Source: Lachnospiraceae bacterium
GTDB taxonomy: Bacteria > Bacillota > Clostridia > Lachnospirales > Lachnospiraceae
Assembly (NCBI GenBank): GCA_017550425.1
Contig: JAFZPG010000041.1
Coordinates: 34,964-98,963, forward strand
Reading direction: 5' to 3'
DNA length: 64,000 nucleotides
The notes beneath the pieces were generated by a model. That model saw only the letters and a program-made list of their open reading frames with translations. It ran no database searches and was not told the origin of the DNA. Below are positions 1 to 7,470 of the stretch, piece after piece; position 1 is the first letter of the stretch; the number at the start of each line of letters is the position of its first letter. The translations under genes and the position numbers were made by a program.

Positions 1-567
1 CTGCGGTCTCTGCTCGCCTCTCGCAGGACGAACGACCTTCGTTTTCGGTGTCTCAACCGGAACCTCGATCTTCGCAACAATGACCTGGTCAGCGCTGCGG
101 ATCTCATTGGCCAGCTCACCGGTCTTCACGGGCTGTGCTGCCTTTGCAGGCTCCTTTTTCTCTTTAACGGGCGCCTTCTCTTCTTTAGCCTCCGTTGCGG
201 CAGGCGCTGCAACAGGAGCTGTCGTCTCAACAACCGCATCCTCTGCATTGACCTTTACAGCGGGCTTCTCCGTCTTTGCGGGCGCTGCCTGCTCGGCAAC
301 GGGAGCCACCGCCTTCGGAGCCTTTACGGGCTCTTCGGCTTTCTCCGTCACCTTTTTCGCCGTCGGGCGTGTGCTCTTCGCAACATCCGTCTTCAGATTC
401 TGCGGGCGAACGACCGTAGCATACTTCGTAGTGCTGTGCTGCGGGCGAACGACCGTTGCATAACGTTTCTTTTTAGCGCCGTCTTCCGCAGCGGGAGTCG
501 CTTTTGCTTCCTCAGCTGCCGGCGCTTTCTTTATTTCTTTTTTATCCTTATCGTTGATCTCTGCCAT
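1..567 (-). CDS. infB: Translation initiation factor IF-2, N-terminal part (partial)
   Basis: Only the first 189 codons are inside the window, and the frame is open to the edge. The call rests on place and composition: it follows rimP, nusA, ylxR and ylxQ, and it has the Lys/Ala/Pro/Glu-rich, low-complexity N-terminus usual for IF-2 in Bacillota. The GTPase domain lies outside. The start ATG (565-567) has GGAGG six bases upstream. An octapeptide YATVVRPQ occurs twice (about residues 36-43 and 49-56), matching a short DNA direct repeat near 390-460. A related VVRP motif sits at the window edge. IF-2 is the GTPase that brings initiator tRNA to the 30S subunit. Confidence 0.85.
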   Translation of the reverse strand, partial: MAEINDKDKKEIKKAPAAEEAKATPAAEDGAKKKRYATVVRPQHSTTKYATVVRPQNLKTDVAKSTRPTAKKVTEKAEEPVKAPKAVAPVAEQAAPAKTEKPAVKVNAEDAVVETTAPVAAPAATEAKEEKAPVKEKKEPAKAAQPVKTGELANEIRSADQVIVAKIEVPVETPKTKVVRPARGEQRPQ

Positions 568-579
568 ATATTTCCTCCG

Positions 580-891
580 TTACTGTTGATCCGTTGTGAA
601 ATAGTTTATGATCGTACGGGCAATGCCTGCATCATTGATACTAATGACCGCACGCGTTTCACTCCCGATCGCCTTCCCAAGTGTTGCCATGTCAAATCGC
701 TCATAAAGAGGTACCTGATAAAACGTCGTTTTATCACGAAATCGCTTCTTCGTGTTTGCGGATGCTTCTTCGGATACGATGACGACCTTCGCCTTGCCGC
801 CGCGGATCGATTCCTCTACGAGGAACTCTCCCGACGCCAGTTTGCCGGCCTTCTTCGCTATGCCCAGCATTGACAATATCTTTTTATCCAA
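580..891 (-). CDS. ylxQ: YlxQ-type L7Ae/L30e-family RNA-binding protein
   Basis: 103 residues with the L7Ae/L30e fold signature: an N-terminal LGIAKKAGKLASGE stretch (kink-turn RNA recognition) and a central hydrophobic strand KVVIVSEEAS. Such proteins sit between ylxR and infB in most Bacillota and are thought to bind structured RNA, possibly on the ribosome. The exact target is not known. The ORF overlaps the end of ylxR by 8 bases, and infB starts 12 bases after its stop, so it is part of the nusA-infB operon and probably translationally coupled. Confidence 0.9.
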   Translation of the reverse strand: MDKKILSMLGIAKKAGKLASGEFLVEESIRGGKAKVVIVSEEASANTKKRFRDKTTFYQVPLYERFDMATLGKAIGSETRAVISINDAGIARTIINYFTTDQQ

Positions 892-1162
892 GCGTATCCA
901 TCTCCTTTTCCAGAGCCGAAAAGATCTCTTCGGAAATGTTCGTCTTCAGCGAGCGGTTCAATCCTTTGTTTTTATGCGCCGCCTTCAGGCACTCGGGATT
1001 CTTGCAGATATAGGCCCCGCGTCCGTTTTTCTTTCCGGTCGCATCCAGCAATATCTCGCCTTCCGTCGTAAGAACGACTCGTATCATTTCCTTTTTCGGT
1101 TTCATCTCCCCGCAACCGACACACACGCGGAGCGGGATCTTTTTAACGATCTGTTTTGCCAC
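884..1162 (-). CDS. ylxR: YlxR/DUF448 RNA-binding protein (RnpM family)
   Basis: 92 residues, the usual length for the family. It shows RVCVGCGEMKPKKEMIRVV near the start and the hallmark GRGAYICKNPECL in the middle. Family members bind RNA, and one homologue has been described as a modulator of RNase P. It lies between nusA (35-base gap) and ylxQ (8-base overlap), the standard place. The four cysteines in CVGC and CKNPEC are visible, but I cannot tell whether they bind metal. Confidence 0.93.
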   Translation of the reverse strand: MAKQIVKKIPLRVCVGCGEMKPKKEMIRVVLTTEGEILLDATGKKNGRGAYICKNPECLKAAHKNKGLNRSLKTNISEEIFSALEKEMDTLG

Positions 1163-1197
1163 GAATGCTTTCTCACCTCTTTAATGATCTGCTTTGA

Positions 1198-2436
1198 TCA
1201 TTCCTCTTCGTTCTCGGAGGTCTCCTCGGAAGCTTCAGAAGCCTCCTCATATTCCTCATCTTCGTCGTAGTATTCTTCTGCGCCTTCTTCGCCCTCTTCG
1301 AATTCGCTGTAGCCTTCGTACTCTTCGCCGTCATAGCCCAGCTCTTCGAACAGGCCGCTTTCCTTCGCCTGTGTCTCGGACTTGATGTCGATCTTGTAAC
1401 CGGTCAGTCTCGCAGCGAGGCGGGCGTTCTGGCCTTCCTTACCAATGGCCAATGAAAGCTGATAGTCAGGAACGATGACGATGGCGTCACGCTCTTCCTC
1501 ATCGGCCCAAACACCGATGACCTTTGCAGGACTCAGCGCGTTCTCGATAAGCAGCGCAGGGTTTTCGTTCCAGTTGATGATATCGATCTTCTCGCCGTTG
1601 AGTTCATTGACCACAGCGTCGATACGCGCACGCTTCAGGCCGATGCATGCGCCGATCGGATCTACATTCGGATCGTTGGACCAAACGGCCATCTTCGTAC
1701 GGGAACCTGCCTCACGGCTGATCGCCTTGATCTCAACGATACCGTCACGGATCTCGGTAACCTCGTTCTCAAACAGACGCTTTACGAGCTCCGGATGGGA
1801 ACGGGAAACGGTCACACGCGGTCCGCGGGATGCATCCTTGACCTCAACAACATAAAGTTTGATTCTCTGACCCGGGCGGTACACCTCACCCTTCGGGATC
1901 TCGGATGCCTTCAGGTTTGTCTCGATCTTACCGAGATTGATGTTGACATCCTCTTTATCTTTCACATAGTGCTGCACGATACCGGTGATGAGATCCTTCT
2001 CCTTTTCGTAGTACATCTCGAACAGGTTCTTTCTTTCTTCTTCACGCAGTTTCTGAATGATGACATTTTTAGCTTCGCCCGCAACGATACGGCTGAAGTT
2101 TTTGGATTCCTTCTGGTCGCGGAAGATGTCTCCCAGTTCTACGCCGGGATCCTTCTCTCTCGCTGCCGCGAGCGAGATCTCGCAGGTCGGATCGGTCACA
2201 GTCTCAACGACCGTCTTTTCAACCCAGACACGAAGTTCGCCGGTCTCGCGGTCGATGGTTACGAAAACATTGTCAGCCTTTCCGAAGTTTTTGCGGCATA
2301 CACCGAGCAGGGACTGCTCCACTGCATCCAGAATGACTTCCTTCTTAAATCCTTTTTCTTTCTCAAGCTGCTCGAGAGCTTCGATCAACTCTCTACTGTC
2401 CTTGTTCTCTTTGGTTTCTTTTGCAGCCTTTCTCAT
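1198..2436 (-). CDS. nusA: Transcription termination/antitermination factor NusA
   Basis: 412 residues. Visible in order: the N-terminal RNA-polymerase-binding domain (about 1-130), an S1 domain (about 135-200), and two KH domains with VDPIGACIG and LSLAIGKEGQNARLAARLTG. The C-terminus is a long Glu/Asp/Tyr tail (about the last 60 residues), common in clostridial NusA in place of the extra repeats of enterobacterial NusA. The start has AGGAGG 11 bases upstream, a slightly long spacing. NusA controls pausing and intrinsic termination. It sits directly after rimP, and the rimP leader carries an intrinsic-terminator-like hairpin, a plausible point of feedback. Confidence 0.96.
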   Translation of the reverse strand: MRKAAKETKENKDSRELIEALEQLEKEKGFKKEVILDAVEQSLLGVCRKNFGKADNVFVTIDRETGELRVWVEKTVVETVTDPTCEISLAAAREKDPGVELGDIFRDQKESKNFSRIVAGEAKNVIIQKLREEERKNLFEMYYEKEKDLITGIVQHYVKDKEDVNINLGKIETNLKASEIPKGEVYRPGQRIKLYVVEVKDASRGPRVTVSRSHPELVKRLFENEVTEIRDGIVEIKAISREAGSRTKMAVWSNDPNVDPIGACIGLKRARIDAVVNELNGEKIDIINWNENPALLIENALSPAKVIGVWADEEERDAIVIVPDYQLSLAIGKEGQNARLAARLTGYKIDIKSETQAKESGLFEELGYDGEEYEGYSEFEEGEEGAEEYYDEDEEYEEASEASEETSENEEE

Positions 2437-2485
2437 TTTTATCGTATCCTCCTATTCTGTATAAAAAGTATGTATTGTTTTCTGT

Positions 2486-3007
2486 CTACCATTCGATCGC
2501 CTGACGGATCAGTGCGATCTCTTTTCTTTGAAACGTGCGCTCTTTGGTATCGGAAAGCGCTATGGTCACGGTCTCGTCATCATAAGAGACCAGGGTTCCC
2601 GCAAAATCTTTGGTCTTCTGTGCCTTACTTTTCTTCGCCTTCGGATCTGCCTCGTCGGCATCCGCATCGACCGGAACGGGCTTATAGAGTTTGATCTCCA
2701 CGTCTTTACCGACGTTCCGAGCGAAATCCTTCGGTTTTACCAGCGGACGACCCAAGCCGGGCGAACTCACTTCCAGGATGTAATTATCCTCGATCGGGTC
2801 CGTCTCGTCGAGTTTGTCGCTGACATAGCGGCTGACCGTTTCACAGTCATCGATGGTGATACCGCCCTCTTTGTCGATGTAGTAGCGCAGGTAGTAGTTC
2901 CCGGCTTCCTTGACATATTCGACGTCCACCAGCTCAAAATGATTCTCGGCAATGGCCGGGGCTACCAGCTCTTCGGCCAATGCAACGATGTCTTCGGATT
3001 TTTTCAT
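2486..3007 (-). CDS. rimP: Ribosome maturation factor RimP
   Basis: 173 residues. It has the family core DVEYVKEAGNYYLRYYID and ITIDDCETVSRYVSDKLD, followed by the ILEVSSPGLGRPL motif. RimP acts late in 30S assembly. A charged insert of about 25 residues rich in Asp/Ala/Lys interrupts the C-terminal SH3-like domain and makes the protein longer than the usual 150-155. It is the first gene of the nusA-infB operon. Its promoter (3120-3148) and a leader hairpin with a U-tract (3065-3091) lie upstream. Confidence 0.95.
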   Translation of the reverse strand: MKKSEDIVALAEELVAPAIAENHFELVDVEYVKEAGNYYLRYYIDKEGGITIDDCETVSRYVSDKLDETDPIEDNYILEVSSPGLGRPLVKPKDFARNVGKDVEIKLYKPVPVDADADEADPKAKKSKAQKTKDFAGTLVSYDDETVTIALSDTKERTFQRKEIALIRQAIEW

Positions 3008-3064
3008 TTGAAATCCCTCTTTTGTAATCTGATCAACAAATGCTCTTCAGGCTGTTTTAGCAAA

Positions 3065-3091
3065 TAGAAAAGTGGGCTTTGCAGCCCACTT
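3065..3091 (-). terminator. Intrinsic-terminator-like hairpin in the rimP leader (possible attenuator)
   Basis: A perfect 9-bp stem with a 4-base loop (3070-3091) is followed on the minus strand by TTTTCTATTT. It lies about 25 bases downstream of the likely start site and about 60 bases before the rimP start codon, inside the leader. A terminator here would limit expression of rimP-nusA-infB. Since NusA promotes hairpin-dependent termination, autoregulation is possible but unproven. Confidence 0.6.
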
Positions 3092-3119
3092 AACATACTC
3101 ACTATAACAACTGTAACGA

Positions 3120-3148
3120 AGTTTAGCATACTTTTTTCGCAAAATCAA
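3120..3148 (-). promoter_or_regulatory. Sigma-A type promoter of the rimP-nusA-infB operon
   Basis: On the minus strand TTGATT (3143-3148), a 17-base spacer, then TAAACT (3120-3125). Predicted start about 7 bases further on. No competing ORF covers it, and it is about 110 bases before rimP. Confidence 0.7.
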
Positions 3149-3237
3149 TACCTAAATCGAAATTTTTTCGAAAAACCTGCAAATTACTTCAATCAAACCT
3201 CCTGTTATGCCTACGTGAGAATCTACAGAATATCTTA

Positions 3238-3525
3238 TCAGTCCAGATCGTGACCGCAGTGCGGGCAGCCCTTCCACGGATTTGAAAGATAAAGATTTAG
3301 TCTTATACCCGTGGTATACAATTTCTCTCCGCAATAGGGACACCGAAAACAAAAAAACACGAGGAGGCGTGCTCCGATACAAATAAAACAAAAGAACACT
3401 GCCGGAACCACATACCATTCTGTACCTGCATTCGGATTCCTTAAACCGATACAAAAAGGGATGATACAAAGTAGCGCCAGTACATTCAACACCCAGTAGA
3501 TGATATATGTTTTCTTTAAGCTCAT
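3238..3525 (-). CDS. Small membrane protein with a C-terminal zinc ribbon
   Basis: 95 residues. Two hydrophobic segments (about 5-27 and 40-60) precede two CxxC pairs, CPYCGEKL and CPHCGHDL, which should form a zinc ribbon on one side of the membrane. The ATG at 3523-3525 is chosen because GAGG lies 9 bases upstream. A start eight codons earlier would fall in the preceding terminator. I do not recognise a named family. It stands alone between the flotillin terminator and the rimP promoter, and its own promoter is not clear. Confidence 0.75.
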   Translation of the reverse strand: MSLKKTYIIYWVLNVLALLCIIPFCIGLRNPNAGTEWYVVPAVFFCFICIGARLLVFFCFRCPYCGEKLYTTGIRLNLYLSNPWKGCPHCGHDLD

Positions 3526-3540
3526 ATCTCTCTTCCTCAA

Positions 3541-3577
3541 AAAACACATCCACGAACGGGTTCGCGGATGTGTTTTA
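3541..3577 (-). terminator. Rho-independent terminator after floT
   Basis: The stem pairs ACACATCC with GGATGTGT and continues inward with CGAAC/GTTCG-type pairing. A T-run follows on the minus strand. It closes the YuaF/floT transcript and ends only a few bases before the ribosome site of the small zinc-ribbon gene. Confidence 0.8.
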
Positions 3578-3605
3578 TCAAAATCAATATACGTAAGTAA
3601 CGAGA

Positions 3606-5243
3606 TTACTCAACATCCGTATTCGGATCAACGGTCACTTTCTCAACGGTGGCAGCAGCCTTAACAGCGTTTACCATTTCCGGAGAAGCATTGATCGTTA
3701 CGTTGCGGTTTACCTGAGCATCGTAGCCCTTCGCCTTTACGAGGTCTGCAAGGTCAACGCCGGTTACTTCCTTCATGGACTCGAATACCTGCGCCATAAC
3801 GCCGGTAACATTGCCCGCAACGCTTGTAACACCATTGCCGCTGCCGCTGTCCATGATCATGATCTTATCGATCTGGCTCAGAGGCTCAGCGATCTTACCT
3901 GCAACATCCGGAAGAACACGGATGAGCATCTCGGCAACTGCAGCGCCGGTGTACTGCTGATAAGCCATAGCCTTTTTGGACATTGCTTCTGCTTCTGCGA
4001 TACCTTTTGCACGGATCGCTGCAGCTTCTGCCATACCACGCTGGCTGATAACGTCTGCTTCTGCCTGACCAGTAGTCTTAATAGCCTCAGCGTCTGCGAT
4101 CGCCTTGATACGCTTTGCTTCTGCCTCTGCAGCCGCAAATTTCTTACGAGCCTCTGCTTCCGCTTCTGCCTCGGCGATCTTACGATACTTCTCAGCATCT
4201 GCGATGGTCTGTGCTTTTTCCTTGTCGGCCAGAGCGGGCTCTACAACTTCTGCACGAAGGCTTTCCTTCTTGCGCTCAGCCTGCTTTGCGGCAAGTTCGA
4301 TATTCTTCTGCTCTTTTGCGATCTGGATCTGCACCTGAGCAGCTTCGATGTCTTTCTGACGCTCCTGACGCATGAGTTCTACGTCGAGAGCTGCAGCAAC
4401 GACTTCCTTCTCGGTGATATTCTTCTGAATATCGTATGCGGAGTCAGCCTTTGCCTTTGCTGCCTGCTGCTCCTGCATGTAAGCAGCTTCCTGAACGGCT
4501 TTCGCCTTTGCAGCTTCACTGATCTCGGTCTCTGCCTGCAATCTCGCCTGCTCACCGGCTCTTCTCGCCTTAGAAGTCTCGATCTGAGCCTCGCGGTTAG
4601 CCTCTGCCTTCGCGATCTCAGCGTCCTTCTTCTTCTCAACGATCTGCTTAACACCGAGTGCCTGGATATATCCGTTGGAGTCGTTGATATCCTTAATGGT
4701 GAATACCTTTACCTCGAGACCCATTTCCATGAGCTCGGTACCAACAACTTCCTGAACCTTAGCGGAAAATGTCTCACGATCACGGTAGATCTCTTCTACG
4801 GTCATCGTGGAAACGATCTCACGAAGTTTACCTTCAAGGACGTTAGTAGCTGTATTACGAATGGAACGCTCGATCTCGGCCTCATTCTTACCGGTAAACT
4901 GCTCGATCGCGTTGAAGATCGCGTTCGCCTCATTCTTAACCTTAATAACTGCGGTGCCGACTACGGCGATCGGAACGCCCTGGGATGACATACTCTCATC
5001 GGTGGTAACATCCAACTGAATATTACCGAGGGAGATCATATCGACACGTTCCAAAACGGGGATCACAAGTCCGCCGCCACCAGTGATGATACGTTTCTTA
5101 AGACCGGTAACAACCGCTGCTCTGTCCTGCGGAACTTTTCTCCACATGGACAAAATGATGGAAAGGATGATCACGATACCGATCGCTACGATCACGCCGA
5201 TGATCAAGCCCTTCGGGATCTCAAACGAAGTTAATGTTAACAT
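3606..5243 (-). CDS. floT: Flotillin-like membrane-scaffold protein FloT
   Basis: 545 residues. One N-terminal hydrophobic hairpin or membrane segment (about 13-35) is followed by a SPFH/band-7 domain (about 40-200; VPQDRAAVVTGLKKRIITGG, LGNIQLDVTTDESMSSQGVP). A long Ala/Glu-rich coiled coil follows (about 205-430) and then a Gly/Asp tail. Flotillins mark fluid membrane microdomains and influence secretion, signalling and wall synthesis. The gene directly follows a YuaF/NfeD-like gene, matching the yuaF-floT pair of Bacillus subtilis. The start ATG has AGGAGG six bases upstream, and a terminator follows. Confidence 0.92.
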   Translation of the reverse strand: MLTLTSFEIPKGLIIGVIVAIGIVIILSIILSMWRKVPQDRAAVVTGLKKRIITGGGGLVIPVLERVDMISLGNIQLDVTTDESMSSQGVPIAVVGTAVIKVKNEANAIFNAIEQFTGKNEAEIERSIRNTATNVLEGKLREIVSTMTVEEIYRDRETFSAKVQEVVGTELMEMGLEVKVFTIKDINDSNGYIQALGVKQIVEKKKDAEIAKAEANREAQIETSKARRAGEQARLQAETEISEAAKAKAVQEAAYMQEQQAAKAKADSAYDIQKNITEKEVVAAALDVELMRQERQKDIEAAQVQIQIAKEQKNIELAAKQAERKKESLRAEVVEPALADKEKAQTIADAEKYRKIAEAEAEAEARKKFAAAEAEAKRIKAIADAEAIKTTGQAEADVISQRGMAEAAAIRAKGIAEAEAMSKKAMAYQQYTGAAVAEMLIRVLPDVAGKIAEPLSQIDKIMIMDSGSGNGVTSVAGNVTGVMAQVFESMKEVTGVDLADLVKAKGYDAQVNRNVTINASPEMVNAVKAAATVEKVTVDPNTDVE

Positions 5244-5307
5244 TTTATTCCTCCTGTTAAGTTAAATGATCCGATATGGTTATCGGAGAATGATTTGTTT
5301 CCGGGAC

Positions 5308-5892
5308 TTATTCGTCCCCCAGGCGATATTTTTCAGCCATGTCCTTCGGCCGGACGATGACTTCGTTTTTCTCGACCCGTACGATGGTCACGACGGAACC
5401 CTGCCGGATGACCTGTGTAGGATTATCCGCCTTTGCGGGATAGTTTGTCGTGATACCGTCAAATGTGGTAACACTGACCGAACCGAAACCGCCGGCAATG
5501 ATCGTATTTACTACGTGGCCGTCACAACCGACCAGATCCTCACGGGAGATCGTGGTATGTTCCACTTTTCGAAGGGTTCGAATAAAACTCTGGATGATGA
5601 CTGCTCCCACATATCCGACTGCCACCGCGATAAGTACGACCATCCATAACTTCAATGAGCCGTCCAGGATCTTACCCATGGCGCCGAATAGCATAAGGCC
5701 GACGCAGATGCTGTGGATCGATGCCGGTAAAAGTGATATGGAAATATCACCGATATCAAAGCCGAAATCGAAGCCCATATCAGGGCCATCGCCGTCTGTG
5801 TCAACGGAAGCGTCAAATATTCCGCCGAGTATCAGCGTTATCAACGGTATCGAAAAGCCTACAACGATACATATCGTATATACCGTATCCAT
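5308..5892 (-). CDS. YuaF/NfeD-family membrane protein, flotillin partner
   Basis: 194 residues. A first membrane segment (about 5-25), an acidic Asp/Gly-rich loop (about 27-50), two more membrane segments (about 55-75 and 80-105), then a soluble beta-rich OB-fold-like domain (about 115-190; LVGCDGHVVNTIIAGGFGSVSV). This is the plan of the NfeD-related YuaF proteins that accompany flotillins. It has no ClpP-like protease domain, so it is the short NfeD form. It is 64 bases upstream of floT. GGAGGGAG precedes the start, and an extended -10 promoter lies about 145 bases upstream. Confidence 0.82.
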   Translation of the reverse strand: MDTVYTICIVVGFSIPLITLILGGIFDASVDTDGDGPDMGFDFGFDIGDISISLLPASIHSICVGLMLFGAMGKILDGSLKLWMVVLIAVAVGYVGAVIIQSFIRTLRKVEHTTISREDLVGCDGHVVNTIIAGGFGSVSVTTFDGITTNYPAKADNPTQVIRQGSVVTIVRVEKNEVIVRPKDMAEKYRLGDE

Positions 5893-6034
5893 GAAGCTCC
5901 CTCCTTCCTTGCGGCAGATCGTTTCATTAACGTTTGTAATTACGATATTATGATCGTAAGCGAGATCCGTATAACAGAACCCGCTTACCGGAAAACGTTA
6001 TCGCAAAACATCCGTTTTTTCCACCCGCAATCGT

Positions 6035-6043
6035 ATTATATCA
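6035..6043 (-). promoter_or_regulatory. Extended -10 promoter for the yuaF-like/floT pair
   Basis: Minus-strand TGATATAAT: a perfect TATAAT with the TGn extension and no good -35 at 17 bases. It lies between the asd stop and the YuaF-like gene. A long inverted repeat (AAACATCCG and its complement, about 6011-6061) brackets the site. Confidence 0.5.
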
Positions 6044-6062
6044 GATTACGGCCGGATGTTTA

Positions 6063-7172
6063 TTACTTTTTTCTTTCGGATTTCGCACAAATATAGTCTT
6101 TTGCGACTAACATTTCTGCGCAAAGGACCGCACCGCCGGCAGCACCGCGCAGAGTGTTGTGGGACAGGCCGACAAACTTCCAGTCATAGACCGTATCTTC
6201 ACGCAGACGGCCGACACTTACGCCCATGCCCTTCTCGTAGTCAACGTCCAGAGCGACCTGGGGACGGTTGTCTTCTTCCAGGTACTGGATGAACTGCTTC
6301 GGAGCGCTGGGCAGTTCGAGTTTCTGCGGCTCGCCGGAAAATGCGAGCAACTTCTCGATGAGCTGTTCCTTCGTTACTTTCTTCTTAAACTTTACGAAAA
6401 CGGCTGCGGTATGTCCGTTCAGGACCGGAACGCGGATGCACTGGCATGTGATCACGGGACTTGTAGCCGGAACGATCACGCCGTCTTTTACCTGACCCCA
6501 CAGACGCAGAGGCTCCTTCTCGCTCTTCTCTTCCTCACCACCAATGTACGGGATGATATTGCCCACCATCTCAGGCCAGTCTTTGAAGGTCTTACCGGCG
6601 CCGGAGATCGCCTGATAGGTCGTAGCAACCACTTCATAAGGCTCGAACTCCTTCCATGCTGTAAGAACCGGAGCATAGCTCTGGATGGAGCAGTTCGGCT
6701 TTACGGCAATGAAACCGTACTTTGTGCCGAGACGCTTCTTCTGCGCAGCGATCACCTCGAAATGCTCAGGGTTGATCTCCGGAACTACCATGGGAACGTC
6801 GGGTGTCCAGCGATGTGCGCTGTTATTGGAAACGACCGGTGTCTCGGTCTTCGCATAAGCTTCCTCGGCTGCGGCGATGGCTTCCTTTGTGCCCTCGTAA
6901 GCGCTGAATACCATATCGACCTGAGAAGCGACCTTCTCCACTTCATCTACGTTCAAAACGACCAGTTTCTTAACTGCCTCCGGCATCGGGGTATCCATCT
7001 TCCAACGATCGCCGACGGCTTCCTCATATGTTTTACCGGCGGAACGAGGGCTCGCTGCTACCGCAACGACCTCAAACCAGGGATGCTCTGCCAGGATGGA
7101 GATAAAACGCTGTCCTACCATACCCGTAGCACCCAAAACGCCGACTTTTAATTTTTTGTTCAATTTCTTCAT
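6063..7172 (-). CDS. asd: Aspartate-semialdehyde dehydrogenase
   Basis: 369 residues. The NADP-binding VGVLGATGMVGQRF is at the N-terminus, SNNSAHRWTPDVPMVVPEIN follows, and the catalytic cysteine is in KPNCSIQS. These are marks of the archaeal/fungal-type subfamily, not the classical bacterial one. It reduces aspartyl phosphate to aspartate semialdehyde for Lys, Met, Thr and diaminopimelate. The ATG at 7170-7172 is preferred to an ORF opening 17 codons upstream because GGAGGA lies 5 bases before it. It is a single gene after a tRNA with a weak terminator, and I found no convincing separate promoter, so read-through from the tRNA promoter is possible. Confidence 0.93.
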   Translation of the reverse strand: MKKLNKKLKVGVLGATGMVGQRFISILAEHPWFEVVAVAASPRSAGKTYEEAVGDRWKMDTPMPEAVKKLVVLNVDEVEKVASQVDMVFSAYEGTKEAIAAAEEAYAKTETPVVSNNSAHRWTPDVPMVVPEINPEHFEVIAAQKKRLGTKYGFIAVKPNCSIQSYAPVLTAWKEFEPYEVVATTYQAISGAGKTFKDWPEMVGNIIPYIGGEEEKSEKEPLRLWGQVKDGVIVPATSPVITCQCIRVPVLNGHTAAVFVKFKKKVTKEQLIEKLLAFSGEPQKLELPSAPKQFIQYLEEDNRPQVALDVDYEKGMGVSVGRLREDTVYDWKFVGLSHNTLRGAAGGAVLCAEMLVAKDYICAKSERKK

Positions 7173-7270
7173 AATGTCCTCCAATTCCGATGTCCACCGT
7201 GAAAAAGCAAATTTCCGTCTCACACGGACAATCTTCTATTTGATGTTCGACTACGGCAAATACCTCTAAA

Positions 7271-7309
7271 ACGTAAGATAGTAGCGAAGAGAAATCTCTC
7301 GCTACTATC
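7271..7309 (-). terminator. Hairpin terminator after tRNA-Thr
   Basis: An 11-bp stem GATAGTAGCGA/TCGCTACTATC (7277-7287 with 7299-7309) that can extend inward, followed on the minus strand by TTACGTTTT. The U-tract is interrupted, so termination is probably incomplete. Confidence 0.6.
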
Positions 7310-7317
7310 CGATAAGA

Positions 7318-7390
7318 AGCTCCTGGGGGGACTCGAACCCCCGACCTGCGCATTACGAATGCGACGCGCTACCAGCTGCGCTACAGAAGC
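7318..7390 (-). tRNA. tRNA-Thr (anticodon CGT)
   Basis: 73-base cloverleaf on the minus strand. The acceptor GCTTCTG pairs with CAGGAGC (one G-T pair), the D arm contains AGCTGGTAGCGC, the anticodon loop is TTCGTAA with anticodon CGT, and the T loop is GTTCGAGTC. The first pair of the anticodon stem is a mismatch. It would read ACG codons. The 3' CCA is not encoded. A strong promoter and a small hairpin precede it, and a terminator follows. Confidence 0.95.
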
Positions 7391-7441
7391 AACCATATAT
7401 TTCAGGCAATCTGCCGTGTCATCTTAAAGATGACTTACGTT

Positions 7442-7470
7442 ATGTTAACACATCAAATAGGGTATGTCAA
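7442..7470 (-). promoter_or_regulatory. Strong promoter of tRNA-Thr
   Basis: Consensus -35 TTGACA (7465-7470), a 17-base spacer and -10 TAACAT (7442-7447), minus strand. The -35 contains the TGA stop codon of the upstream MATE gene (7467-7469). A 6-bp hairpin (about 7418-7434) lies between the promoter and the tRNA. Confidence 0.85.

Noticed and set aside
3152..3553. A 133-codon ORF overlapping the small zinc-ribbon membrane protein in another frame
   Set aside because: It has no domain pattern or ribosome site, while the overlapping frame shows two membrane helices and two CxxC pairs.
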